Source of the DNA: Mesorhizobium sp. J428
GTDB lineage: Bacteria > Pseudomonadota > Alphaproteobacteria > Rhizobiales > Rhizobiaceae
Assembly: GCF_024699925.1 (NCBI RefSeq)
Contig: NZ_JAJOMX010000001.1
Span: 4,812,001 to 4,876,000 of the forward strand
Direction of reading: 5' to 3'
DNA: 64,000 nucleotides
Of the stretch, positions 49,436-58,492 are shown one piece after another; the stretch's first letter is position 1; every line of letters starts with the position of its first letter. The translations under genes and the position numbers were made by a program. The notes beneath the pieces were generated by a model. The model was not told the DNA's origin. It saw only the letters and a list, made by a program, of their open reading frames with translations, and made no database searches.

Positions 49436-50632
49436 ATGACATACCTGAGTTCCTTCAGGTCGCTTGCGCTCGCCACGGCGCTCGGCATCGGCATTTCCAT
49501 GAGCCCGGCCGCGGCCGAGGAGGCGCCCGGCGTCACCGCCGACAGCGTGAAGGTCGGCAGCTGGATCGCGCTGACAGGCCCGGTTGCGGTCTACGGAGTA
49601 CCGATCCGCGCCGGCGCGGATGCCCTCATCAACGCCGTCAACGATGCTGGCGGAGTCGGCGGGCGAAAGATCGAATGGCTCGTCGAGGACAGCGCCTACA
49701 ATCCGCAGCAGACCATCGCCATAGCCCGCAAGCTGATCACCAGCGACAACATTCTCGCCGCCGTCATTCCGCACGGCACGGCGCAGACCGCCGCGACGTT
49801 CCCGTTCGCAGTCGCAGAGCACAAACTGCCCATGCTGTTGCCTTACGGCGGCGCGCTCGACTGGTATAAGCCGACACCGACACCGGGCCTCCTGGGTCTG
49901 CACGTCCTCTATGAGGATCAGGCCAACGCGCTGGGCCGCTGGGCGGTCCAGGACGGTCACAAGAAGATCCTCGGAATCTTCGGCGCCGCCGCCGCGTTCG
50001 AGAACGTCGTCAACAATGTCGAGCCGGGCGCGAAGGCGGTTGACGCCGGCGCGACCGTGGAAAAGCTTGCCGTCAAGATCGGCACCACCGACTACGGCCC
50101 GATCGCGCGCGACATAATCAACAAGAATCCGGAAGCGATCGTCTCGATCCAGCTGCTTCAGGAGGTCGCCTTGCTCTCGAAGGCGTTGCGCCAGGCCGGA
50201 TCGAACATTCAGATCTACACCTACGCACCGAATGTCGCCAACGCCACGATCGAGCTCGGCGGCGAATATGTCGAAGGCCTGAAAGCGGCCTCGCTGACGA
50301 CGTCTCCCTTCGCCGACACGCCCGCGGCGCAGGAATATCGCGACCGACTGGCGAAATATTTTCCCGACCAGAAGCCGGATTTCGTCTCCTTCCTCGGCTA
50401 TGGCGCGGCGAAGATCTTCGTCGAGGGACTATCGAAGGCCAAGGAACCCTTGACGCGCGCATCCCTCATCGAAGGTTTCCATGAGCTCAAGGCGTATGAC
50501 TCTGGCGTGTTCCCGCCGGTGACTTTTTCGTCCGACAAGCCGCTCGGCGGGCATTTCCTCAACCCGATGACCATCAAGGCGGGCAAATGGGAATCCGCAG
50601 GCGATGCAATCGACACGGACTCGTTCAAATAG
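49436..50632 (+). CDS. Branched-chain-amino-acid-type ABC substrate-binding protein
   Basis: Periplasmic binding protein of 398 residues (LivJ/LivK type, peripla_BP_6 fold) with a signal peptide ending near PAAAEEAPG (about residue 27). DSVKVGSWIALTGPVAVYG and the AGGVGGRKIEWLVEDSAYNP block are typical. In catabolic clusters such proteins often bind aromatic or other carboxylates rather than amino acids. The ATG at 49436 follows GGGGAGG by five bases. First gene of the importer operon. Confidence 0.9.
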   Translation: MTYLSSFRSLALATALGIGISMSPAAAEEAPGVTADSVKVGSWIALTGPVAVYGVPIRAGADALINAVNDAGGVGGRKIEWLVEDSAYNPQQTIAIARKLITSDNILAAVIPHGTAQTAATFPFAVAEHKLPMLLPYGGALDWYKPTPTPGLLGLHVLYEDQANALGRWAVQDGHKKILGIFGAAAAFENVVNNVEPGAKAVDAGATVEKLAVKIGTTDYGPIARDIINKNPEAIVSIQLLQEVALLSKALRQAGSNIQIYTYAPNVANATIELGGEYVEGLKAASLTTSPFADTPAAQEYRDRLAKYFPDQKPDFVSFLGYGAAKIFVEGLSKAKEPLTRASLIEGFHELKAYDSGVFPPVTFSSDKPLGGHFLNPMTIKAGKWESAGDAIDTDSFK

Positions 50633-50649
50633 GCGCATCGGCGGAGGAC

Positions 50650-50668
50650 GCCGGGCTTCCGGCCCGGC
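50650..50668 (+). promoter_or_regulatory. GC hairpin between binding-protein and permease genes
   Basis: Stem GCCGGGC/GCCCGGC (50650-50656 with 50662-50668) with loop TTCCG and no T run. Such hairpins after binding-protein genes commonly stabilise the upstream message or lower downstream expression. Confidence 0.45.
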
Positions 50669-50763
50669 GGCTCCGGACGGAAATCTGGCGGCGGCGAAAC
50701 GCGGTCGCCAGTACGGTCACCACCACATAAGCTCCGGCTGAGACAACTTCCCTGGAGGGTTCT

Positions 50764-51638
50764 TTGGGCGACCTGATCTCTGTAGTCGTGTCGGGGATGG
50801 CGAACGGTTCGGCCTATGCGCTTCTCGCGCTCGGCATCGTCATCATCTTCCGCTCCACCGATACGGTGAACTTTGCCATTGGCGACATGGGCACGGTGTC
50901 GGTATTCGTGGCGCTGTCGGCCATCACTGTCGGGGTGCGGTGGCGCTGGCCTTCCTGCTCGCCATCGTCGTTGCCGGCGTGCTCGGCACGGTGTCCGAGC
51001 GCGTGCTGATCAGGCCTCTCGGCCATGGGCATCATGTCCTGTTCGTCGCGCTGGTGGTCACGATCGGGCTGGGGCTCGTCCTGCAGGCTGCCATGGGGGC
51101 GTTCTGGGGCCATGAGGCGCGTGCCTTCCCGCCGCTCGTTGACGGCTGGATCAACGTGTTCAACGTCCCGATCTCACTCAACAAGATAGCGGCGTCCGTG
51201 GTCGCACTGCTCGCAATGGGCTTCGTAGCCTGGTTCTTCGGCTACATGCCGTTCGGCATCGCCATGCGCGCCAGCGCGGAGGATCCGCTTGCCGCGCGCA
51301 TGCTCGGCTTCAAGACGGGGCGGATCGCCACGATCGCCTGGTTCCTTGGCTGCGCGCTCGCCGCCATCGCGATGCTGTTCCTGGCGGCCGAATCCTCGCT
51401 CAATCCCTATATCGCCCATGCCCCGCTGTTCCGCGCCTTCGCCGGGGTGTTCCTCGGCGGCATGACCAGCATGCCGGGAGCAGTGCTGGGCGGCTTCATC
51501 ATCGGGGTGCTCGACAACGTGGCCGGCACATACATTTCGGCCAACTACCGCGACACGATCGTGTTCGCCGTGATCGTCGCCGTGCTGTTCATCCGGCCGG
51601 CCGGCTTCATGGGTGCGCTGCGCAAGGAGCGTGTGTGA
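50764..51638 (+). CDS. livH: LivH-type ABC permease, frameshifted
   Basis: Inner-membrane permease of the branched-chain amino acid family. A TTG start (50764) with GGAGGG upstream gives MGDLISVVVSGMANGSAYALLALG, normal for LivH. At 50938-50940 the frame must shift: VGVR is followed in the next frame by VALAFLLAIVVAG through ERVLIRPL to the C-terminus at 51638. Adding one G (CGG GTG GCG) restores a continuous protein of about 291 residues. As written the product ends after 81 residues. It could be a sequencing error or real inactivation. Confidence 0.82.
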
Positions 51639-52393
51639 TGGCCGGCAAAGCGACCAGGTCGAGCCGGCTCCTGCGCCTCGCTGCGATCCTTCTCGTCGGC
51701 ATCGCCGCCTGGGCTGCGACCGGACCACTGAAGCTCACGGGCGAATACTATACCTTCCTCATCGTCGCGATCAGCTATCTTGCAGTCGTGACGATGGCAG
51801 TGTCGATGCTGGCCGGCTTCTGCGGCATCTGGCCGATCGGCCACACCGCCTTCACCGCGATCGGCGCCTATATGGCGGTCAATCTCGGCATGGAAGGCGT
51901 GCCGATGGAAGCGATCATCGTCATTTCGATCATTGTCGCCGGTGCGGTCGGATATGTGCTCGGCATGGCGGCGGGCCGTTTCTCCGTCCTCTATTTCGGG
52001 CTCTTGACCCTGGCGCTCAGCCTCACGGCCTTCGAGCTGATCGGCCACTGGGACCAGTTCACCGGGGGTGAGCAGGGCATCGCGGTGCCGCCTATTCCGT
52101 CGATCCTCTATCAGGGCAATATCGGGCTGTCCCAGGCCGCCGGCTTCTGCATCATCGTCGCCACGCTCGCCTTCCTCGCCGTCGACCTGATCGTCCAGGG
52201 CCCGATCGGACGCCGCTGGCTGGCCGTAAAGAGCCAGCGCACCGCCGCGATGGCCGTCGGCTTCGTTCCGCCGCGCGAGAATGCCATCGCCTTCGCCATC
52301 AGCGCTGCGCTCGGGGCTGTCTCGGGCGTGTCGATGGCCGTGGCGATGAGCTATCTCGACCCGGAGGCCTTCTCGCTCAATGCCGGCGCATAG
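51638..52393 (+). CDS. livM: LivM-type permease, N-terminal part, ended by in-frame TAG
   Basis: LivM permease segment of 251 residues, with helices from about residue 8 to the end and the family block GFCGIWPIGHTAFTAIGAYMAVNLG. The ATG overlaps the livH stop (TGATG). The frame ends at TAG 52391-52393 in the middle of the conserved SYLDPEAFSLNAGA loop. The next codon is ATG and the following sequence continues LivM in the same frame. A single-base change from TTG (Leu) would explain the stop. Confidence 0.82.
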   Translation: MAGKATRSSRLLRLAAILLVGIAAWAATGPLKLTGEYYTFLIVAISYLAVVTMAVSMLAGFCGIWPIGHTAFTAIGAYMAVNLGMEGVPMEAIIVISIIVAGAVGYVLGMAAGRFSVLYFGLLTLALSLTAFELIGHWDQFTGGEQGIAVPPIPSILYQGNIGLSQAAGFCIIVATLAFLAVDLIVQGPIGRRWLAVKSQRTAAMAVGFVPPRENAIAFAISAALGAVSGVSMAVAMSYLDPEAFSLNAGA

Positions 52394-54181
52394 ATGCTGG
52401 TTTCCACCGTGGTGGGCGGCACCGGTTCGCTGGTCGGAGCGGTGTTCGGCGCGGCCTTCATCGTGCTCGTTCCCGAATTCGCGCGCGGCACCAACAATGT
52501 CGCCCCCTTCATCTACGGGATTACCATGGTGGGCGTCCTCCTCTTCCTGCGCCGGGGCGTCGTGCCGTCGCTGATCGAGATGATCGCCCGCCGGCGCCGC
52601 GGCGACCGGGAGCTCGAATTGTCGATCGGGCAGGCGCACGATCTGGCCGCGCTTGTCGCGGACGTCCTTCCGGTTTCGGGCCTGGCGCTGTCGGTCGATG
52701 GCCTGAGCGTGCAGTTCGGCGGCGTGAAGGCCCTGCAGGACGTCTCGCTTGAGGTTCCGTCCGGCAACGTCGTCGGTCTGATCGGCCCGAACGGGTCGGG
52801 CAAGACCAGCTTGCTCAACGTGCTCTCGGGTTTCTATACCGCGACGACGGTGCGCGGCATCAAGCTTGGGGAGAGCGATCTCCTGGCGCTGTCGCCCTGG
52901 CAGCGGATGCACGCCGGCTTCGGCCGGACCTTCCAGCACGCCGAACTCTTTTCCGAACTGACCATCGGCGACATGCTGCGCGTCGTGGCCAGACAGGGGG
53001 TGGCGGCGCGGCGCAAGGCGGGCGCGAAGCTCGTCGATCCCGACATGGTCGCCCAGCGCATCATTTCCGGCCTTGGACTAGAGCAGGTTGCCGACAGCTA
53101 TCCGCGCGAACTGCCGTTCGGCATCCAGAAAGTCTCCGATATTGCGCGTGCGATGGCCGGTGGCGCCGGGTTCCTGGCCATGGACGAGCCGTTCTCAGGC
53201 CTCGACACCGAAGAGAGCACGAAGCTGCGCCAGATGCTGCGCGAGCTGAAGGCCGCGGGGCTTACGATCCTGATCATCGATCACGCGGTGCACGAGATCT
53301 TCGACCTGGCCGACAATATCGTCGTGCTCGACTTCGGATGTGTCATCGCGCGCGGCAAGCCGGAGGAGATCCGCAACGATCCGAAGGTCCGCGAAGCCTA
53401 TTTCGGCCTGACCGAGACAGCGGACGTTCCGCTCGACAAGGCTGCGCGCACCGACGTCCCTGCGGCGCTGCCGGTCCTGTCGGCGCAGGACGTCCTGCAC
53501 CGCTACGGCGGCGTGCTGGCGCTCGACAAGGTTTCGGTCGACATCGACAGGGGCAGCTTCGTCTCCGTCCTCGGGGCGAACGGTGCCGGCAAGTCGACGC
53601 TGGCGATGATCCTGTCGGGCTTGATGCATCCCAGCGCCGGCAAGGTCGCCGCCAATGGCGCGCCGCTCAACGGCAGCGCGCGCGAACAGCGCATTAGCCT
53701 TGTCCCAGAGGGCCGCCGGCTCTTCGGGCAACTCTCGGTGCGCGAGAACCTGCTGCTGGGCGGCTACGCGGCGGGTGCCTCGCGCGAGGAAATCGCCACC
53801 CGCGTGAAGGCCGTGGCCGAGGGCCTGCCGAAGGCGGTGCGCGACGATCTCGGCCGCGCTGCGGCCACGCTGTCGGGCGGAGAGCAGCAGATGCTCGCCA
53901 TCGGGCGGGCGCTGATGGCCGAGCCGCAGACGCTGATCATCGACGAGCCCTCCATGGGCCTCGCTCCGATCCTGATCAAGCAGGTCTACGAGCAGCTGGC
54001 CGAACTTCACGGCAAGGGCGTGACCATCCTGCTGATGGAGCAGATGGCGACGAATGCGGTGCGCCACTCCGACCGCATGATCATTCTCGACCGTGGCCGT
54101 GTCGTCTATTCCGGCCCGCCGACGGGTGACGAGGCCAATGCTGCGCTGGTCAGCGGCTACATCGGAAAGGAAGCGCATTGA
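52394..54181 (+). CDS. Fusion of LivM C-terminus, LivG and LivF ATPases
   Basis: Protein of 595 residues. Residues 1-65 are the last LivM helices (MLVSTVVGGTGSLVGAVFGAA). Residues about 95-345 form a LivG-type ATPase (Walker A GPNGSGKTS, LivG-type signature LPFGIQK, Walker B FLAMDEPFSGLD). Residues about 360-595 form a LivF ATPase (Walker A GANGAGKST, signature LSGGEQQ, Walker B TLIIDEPSMGLA). Without the TAG just upstream this would be one LivM-LivG-LivF polypeptide of about 847 residues. The ATG right after the stop could allow re-initiation. Confidence 0.88.
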   Translation: MLVSTVVGGTGSLVGAVFGAAFIVLVPEFARGTNNVAPFIYGITMVGVLLFLRRGVVPSLIEMIARRRRGDRELELSIGQAHDLAALVADVLPVSGLALSVDGLSVQFGGVKALQDVSLEVPSGNVVGLIGPNGSGKTSLLNVLSGFYTATTVRGIKLGESDLLALSPWQRMHAGFGRTFQHAELFSELTIGDMLRVVARQGVAARRKAGAKLVDPDMVAQRIISGLGLEQVADSYPRELPFGIQKVSDIARAMAGGAGFLAMDEPFSGLDTEESTKLRQMLRELKAAGLTILIIDHAVHEIFDLADNIVVLDFGCVIARGKPEEIRNDPKVREAYFGLTETADVPLDKAARTDVPAALPVLSAQDVLHRYGGVLALDKVSVDIDRGSFVSVLGANGAGKSTLAMILSGLMHPSAGKVAANGAPLNGSAREQRISLVPEGRRLFGQLSVRENLLLGGYAAGASREEIATRVKAVAEGLPKAVRDDLGRAAATLSGGEQQMLAIGRALMAEPQTLIIDEPSMGLAPILIKQVYEQLAELHGKGVTILLMEQMATNAVRHSDRMIILDRGRVVYSGPPTGDEANAALVSGYIGKEAH

Positions 54182-55509
54182 ATACGCGCGAATGCCTGGA
54201 TTGCGATCTCGTCGTGATCGGCGGCGGGATGGCGGGCATGACGGCTGCCGCGCGCGCCGCAGGCAAGGGCGCGAAGGTCGTGGTTGTCGAGAAGGCGGCG
54301 GACATCGGCGGTTCGGCCGCCTTGTCCGGCGGCTATGTCTGGACCGCCACGTCGCTCGCGCAGATGAACCTGCACGACGATGGAGATCCACGCCTGCACG
54401 CCGTGATCATCGAGGAATATCCGGAGGTGCTCGGCTGGATGCGCGCGCGCGGCATCTCCATGCGGCCACCCCAGAAGGTGCTTTACGGCCGCGGCTGCCA
54501 GATCGACATGCAGGATCATCTGCGCAAGGCCGTGAGCGAGGTCGAGGCGGCCGGCGGCATCGTCGTGCGTGGCACGGATACGCGCGAGATCATCTGCGAA
54601 GACGGCCGCGTGTCCGGTGTGGTCACCGCCCATCCGGATGGCGAGACCGAGCTGCGCGCAGCCAATGTTCTCATTGCGACAGGCGGCTTCCAGGGCGATG
54701 CTGAATTGCGCGCCCGCCACATCCACCCGGCGGCGCGGGTCATGGGCCTCCGCTCCAACCTCACGAGCAGCGGAGCTGGTCTTTCGCTCGGCATCGCCGC
54801 CGGCGGCGCGTGGGCCGGACCCAATACGGGCTATTACGGTCATCTCGTCGCAACTCCGGTGCCGTTCCGAACCGATTCCGATTTCGTCAAATACACGCAA
54901 GCCCATTCGAGCCACGGCGTGCTGCTCAACCGCGTCGGGAAACGCTTCGTCGACGAAAGCGACGACGACCACGCCAGTTCGCAGCTGACGCTGCGCCAGC
55001 CCGGCGCGAGCGCGCTGTTGGTCTGGGACCAGCGCGTGCAGGACGATCATGCGGTCGTGCCGCCCGTCGCGGGCGCGGAGCCGCTGGACCGCTTTCAGAT
55101 CGCCATCGACGCCGGCGCGCGTGGCGGCAAGGCGGCGACGCTCGAGGAGATCGCCGGCATCGCCGACAGGCTCGGCTTCGACGGCGCGGCCTGCGTCGCG
55201 GGGCTCAGCGCCTTCAACCGGCAGATGAGCATCGAGCCCGAGCGCGCCGTGCCGCCGCGCGAGGCGCACGACCGTCCGCTCGACCGTGCGCCTTACTATG
55301 TGCTGGAGGTCGTATCGGCGATCACCTTCACCTTCGGCGGTCTGCTGGCGGACGCCAAGGCGCGTGTGCTCGATCCGTTCGGCGAGTCGATCGGGGGACT
55401 CTACGTTGCCGGCGCGGATGTCGGCAACGTTTTCCGCCGCGGCTACAGCGGTGGACTGGCACTTGCCTCGACATTCGCCTTTCGCGCAATGCGCACGGCC
55501 GGGTTCTAA
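54178..55509 (+). CDS. FAD-dependent oxidoreductase (fumarate reductase/KstD-like, FAD_binding_2)
   Basis: Flavoprotein of 443 residues. The N-terminal dinucleotide motif is VVIGGGMAGMTAAARAAGKGAKVVVVEK, listed here by its parts IGGGMAG and VVVVEK. The C-terminal FAD contact is GADVGNVFRRGYSGGLALAS. The family includes fumarate reductases, 3-ketosteroid dehydrogenases and tricarballylate dehydrogenase, all of which act on carbon-carbon double bonds. The TTG start overlaps the upstream stop (TTGA), so it is coupled to the importer genes. The substrate is inferred only from the cluster. Confidence 0.85.
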   Translation: MNTRECLDCDLVVIGGGMAGMTAAARAAGKGAKVVVVEKAADIGGSAALSGGYVWTATSLAQMNLHDDGDPRLHAVIIEEYPEVLGWMRARGISMRPPQKVLYGRGCQIDMQDHLRKAVSEVEAAGGIVVRGTDTREIICEDGRVSGVVTAHPDGETELRAANVLIATGGFQGDAELRARHIHPAARVMGLRSNLTSSGAGLSLGIAAGGAWAGPNTGYYGHLVATPVPFRTDSDFVKYTQAHSSHGVLLNRVGKRFVDESDDDHASSQLTLRQPGASALLVWDQRVQDDHAVVPPVAGAEPLDRFQIAIDAGARGGKAATLEEIAGIADRLGFDGAACVAGLSAFNRQMSIEPERAVPPREAHDRPLDRAPYYVLEVVSAITFTFGGLLADAKARVLDPFGESIGGLYVAGADVGNVFRRGYSGGLALASTFAFRAMRTAGF

Positions 55510-55545
55510 GGCGCACTCCACGTCTCTGCCTTCAGGAGGTCGGCG

Positions 55546-56427
55546 ATGATTGAGCTTCAAGACAAGGTCGCGGTCGTGACCGGTGCGGCCAGCGGTATCG
55601 GGCGCGGGCTGGCTCTGCGCTTCGCACGGGAAGGGATGCGGCTTGTGCTGGCCGACATCGAGAAAGCACCGCTGGAAACATTGGCCGAAGGTCTCCGTGC
55701 GGACGGCTACGAGGTCGAGACGTTGGTAACCGACGTCTCCAGCGGCGAGGCGGTGGAAGCGCTCGCGGTCCGCGCCTACGATGCGTTCGGCGCCGCGCAT
55801 GTCGTCTGCAACAATGCCGGCATCGTTCCGGCGGGCCGCTATCGGCCGGTGTGGGAGTTCTCGGTCGAGGACTGGCGGTGGGCGATCGACGTTAACCTGA
55901 TGGGCGTCGTCCACGGCATCCGCAGCTTCGTGCCGCGCATGCGCGCGGTCGGCGGGTGGGGCCACATCGTCAACACGATCTCGGTGGCCGGGCTCTATGG
56001 CGGGGCGGGTTCGCCGGTCTACGGGGCGTCGAAGCACGCCGCGCTGCGGGCGACGGAGGCCCTGTATTCATCGCTGGCGGAGGAGGGCTCGCCCATCGGC
56101 GTGACCGCGCTCTGTCCCGGTGTGGTCAGGACCGCTATCGGCACGTCGGAGCGCAACCGGCCAGCCGGCCTACGGACGGAGGGCGAGCGGTCGGACGAGA
56201 TCGCGGCGATGCAGGCGGCGTCCGACGCCGTCACGGCCAGAGGGCTCGATCCCGATGCCGTCGCCGCGATGGTCATCGAGGCGATGATCCGTCGACAGTT
56301 CTATCTGGTCACGACCACGGCGTTCGACGGCGCAATCCGCGCCCGCATGGAAGACATGCTGGAGCGTCGAAACCCGACGCCGGTGGATCTGCTGGCGCTT
56401 GCCACGGGCGACGTCAATGGCCGGTGA
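55546..56427 (+). CDS. SDR family oxidoreductase 1
   Basis: Classical short-chain dehydrogenase of 293 residues: TGAASGIGRGLAL cofactor loop, CNNAGIV, and catalytic YGASK with the preceding Ser-containing NTISVAG. It has a C-terminal extension compared with the usual 250 residues. GGAGG ribosome site before the ATG. Overlaps the next SDR start by 11 bases. Confidence 0.9.
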   Translation: MIELQDKVAVVTGAASGIGRGLALRFAREGMRLVLADIEKAPLETLAEGLRADGYEVETLVTDVSSGEAVEALAVRAYDAFGAAHVVCNNAGIVPAGRYRPVWEFSVEDWRWAIDVNLMGVVHGIRSFVPRMRAVGGWGHIVNTISVAGLYGGAGSPVYGASKHAALRATEALYSSLAEEGSPIGVTALCPGVVRTAIGTSERNRPAGLRTEGERSDEIAAMQAASDAVTARGLDPDAVAAMVIEAMIRRQFYLVTTTAFDGAIRARMEDMLERRNPTPVDLLALATGDVNGR

Positions 56428-57187
56428 CGAGATCATGCCGTGTGGGCGGTTTGGCGGCCGGATCGTACTCGTGACGGGCGCCGCAAAGGGGATCGGCGCC
56501 GCCACCGCGCGTGCCTTCGCAAGCGAGGGCGCGACCGTCGTCCTGTGCGACATAGACGAGGCTGCGCTGAAGGTCACCGTCGACGCATTACCGGGAACCG
56601 GCCACTGCGGGATACGGCTCGACGTGACCTCAGAGGCCGACTGGATCGCCGCAATGGGCGAGGTCGAGCGCGCATTCGGCAAGCTCGACGTGCTGGTGAA
56701 CAATGCCGGCTGGGGCGAGTTGCGCAGCCTGTTCGACACGAGTTTCGAACAATGGCGCAGGGTGATCGCGATCAATCTCGACAGCGTCTTTCTCGGAACC
56801 CGTAACTCCATGCCGCTACTCGAGAAGTCGGGCAAGGGGTCGATCGTCAACATGTCCTCGATCCGCAGCCTGGTAGCCGGCGTCGGCTCCGGACCCTACA
56901 GTGCTGCCAAGGCCGGCGTTCACCTGCTGACGAAGGCGACCGCGATCGAATGCGCGGCAGCCGGCAAGCCGGTGCGGGCCAATTCGATCCATCCCGGCTT
57001 CGTCGACACGCCGCTGTCGAAGCAGACCGGCGAGGAGGCGCGCAACGCGCGCCGTAGCACCGTGCCGCAGGGACGGCTGGCCGAGCCGGAGGAAATTGCA
57101 GCCGGCATCCTGTTCCTCGCCTCCGATGCCGCGAGCTACGTCAATGGAACGGAACTGGTCGTCGACGGCGGCTTCACCGCCGTCTGA
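56417..57187 (+). CDS. SDR family oxidoreductase 2
   Basis: Short-chain dehydrogenase of 256 residues: TGAAKGIGAATARAF cofactor loop, NNAGWGELR, MSSIRS and catalytic YSAAKAG, with the C-terminal NGTELVVDGGFTAV typical of FabG-like members. The ATG at 56417 overlaps the previous gene; another ATG at 56435 is possible. Converges on the SnoaL-like gene, 2 bases apart. Confidence 0.9.
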   Translation: MAGDEIMPCGRFGGRIVLVTGAAKGIGAATARAFASEGATVVLCDIDEAALKVTVDALPGTGHCGIRLDVTSEADWIAAMGEVERAFGKLDVLVNNAGWGELRSLFDTSFEQWRRVIAINLDSVFLGTRNSMPLLEKSGKGSIVNMSSIRSLVAGVGSGPYSAAKAGVHLLTKATAIECAAAGKPVRANSIHPGFVDTPLSKQTGEEARNARRSTVPQGRLAEPEEIAAGILFLASDAASYVNGTELVVDGGFTAV

Positions 57188-57189
57188 CC

Positions 57190-57678
57190 TCAGGTCTTCG
57201 TCCTGTGCGCCTGCAGGCCCTGGCCGGACTGCAGCGCGGCCAGCTGCTCGGCACCGACGAGAGCGGCGGAGACGTCGCGCCGGGAAAAGAGCCAGCCCCG
57301 GACCGGATGCCTGCGGAATTCGGATTGGTGCTGGACGAGGAACGGAGGGGCTTCGAGCGGGCCAGGCTCGCGGCCGCGCCAGCCGCGCGCGCGGTAGGCG
57401 ATCGTGCAGCAGAAGCCGGTCGCTCTCGTGTCGTCGATGATCTCGGTGACGACATTGGTCACGAGGTGCCGGCAGACCAGATCCTGCTCGCGCGCCTCGA
57501 GCCAAGCGAGGATGTTCTTTGTCCCTTCATAGGCGCGGCCGAGCATGTTGAGCACGGCGTCTTCCGTCCACATGGCGAGGAAGCTGTCGTGCTCGTAGGC
57601 GTCGAGCAGGTTTGCGTATGAATAGGTCAGCTTTTCGCAGGCGCGCTCGGCCAGCATCCGATTGAGATCGTCCATCAT
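57190..57678 (-). CDS. SnoaL/NTF2-like protein
   Basis: Protein of 162 residues with an NTF2-like cone fold (ACEKLTYSYANLLDAYEHDSF, WTEDAVLNMLGRAYEGTKNI). Relatives include polyketide cyclases, scytalone dehydratase-like enzymes and small subunits of ring-hydroxylating dioxygenases. The ATG at 57678 follows AGGAG by five bases. It lies 19 bases after the IpdB-like gene and is probably in the same operon. Confidence 0.8.
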   Translation of the reverse strand: MMDDLNRMLAERACEKLTYSYANLLDAYEHDSFLAMWTEDAVLNMLGRAYEGTKNILAWLEAREQDLVCRHLVTNVVTEIIDDTRATGFCCTIAYRARGWRGREPGPLEAPPFLVQHQSEFRRHPVRGWLFSRRDVSAALVGAEQLAALQSGQGLQAHRTKT

Positions 57679-57697
57679 GTCTTCTCCTGAGGCGATA

Positions 57698-58492
57698 TCA
57701 GCGCGGTGCGCGATCGCGGCCGACCAGATCGGCTTCGGCCTCGTAGATGCGCTGGAATGCGTCGAGCAACTGGGAGCGGTCGCTGATGAAATCGAGGTCG
57801 CGCAGGCCAAGCGGGTCAATGTCGGCCAGCAGTGAGCGCGCGGCGTCGGACATGTCCTCGATCGGCATCAGTCCGTCCGAGACGATGAACTTGAAACCGG
57901 TTCTTTCGCGCAGGCCGTCGATATCGATCTCATCTGCGATCTCTTCCAGCGTCCAGGCGCCGGCTTCGTGCGACCAGCGCATCACGCAGAGTTCGGTGAA
58001 CAGGAGCGAGGGCGTGTCGCGGGTCGCCGCGCAGGTTGAGACGAAATCGACCTTCTCGACCAACTGCCGCGCCGAATGGACCGGCAGGACGAAATGGACC
58101 GCGCGCGCGTCGGGCAGGCCGCGGGTGCCGCCGAAAGCCACCTTAGGCTGGGATGGATCGCCGAGGCCGGAAAGATTGGCGTTGGCCCGGCCGTCGACCT
58201 GCGCCGGCGTGGCGAGCAGCGCATGCGGTTCGGACTGAGTGTCGAACACGCCGGGAAGCGTGACGCGGGCGTGGGGCCTTCGATTGAACAGCCAGGGGCG
58301 GGCATGCAGGGACAGAATGCCTGCCGGGTCGTAGGCGCCGCCATGCCCCCACAGGCTGAGGCGACAGCCAAGGAGCTGCTGGGCGAGACGCACGCCCAGG
58401 GTTGCGGACGAGGTGGCCGTGAAAGCGGTGCCGGCTGGAAGGTGCCTGACGTGACGGGCGATCGTCCAGGACAGGCGGTCGGCGCGGCTCAT
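57698..58492 (-). CDS. CoA-transferase-fold protein, beta subunit (IpdB-like)
   Basis: Protein of 264 residues of the class I CoA-transferase beta family. The best fit from memory is IpdB, part of the ring-opening hydrolase of steroid degradation (shared patterns such as QVDGRANANLSGLGDP and GGTRGLPDARAVHFV). At the position of the catalytic (S)ENG glutamate of true transferases the sequence reads LSLWGHGGAY, so simple transferase activity is doubtful. The start overlaps the alpha subunit by 4 bases. Confidence 0.8.
   Translation of the reverse strand: MSRADRLSWTIARHVRHLPAGTAFTATSSATLGVRLAQQLLGCRLSLWGHGGAYDPAGILSLHARPWLFNRRPHARVTLPGVFDTQSEPHALLATPAQVDGRANANLSGLGDPSQPKVAFGGTRGLPDARAVHFVLPVHSARQLVEKVDFVSTCAATRDTPSLLFTELCVMRWSHEAGAWTLEEIADEIDIDGLRERTGFKFIVSDGLMPIEDMSDAARSLLADIDPLGLRDLDFISDRSQLLDAFQRIYEAEADLVGRDRAPR

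Noticed and set aside
52391..52393. TAG read as pyrrolysine or by programmed read-through
   Set aside because: No pyl genes are visible and pyrrolysine use is not expected in rhizobia; no read-through context was recognised.
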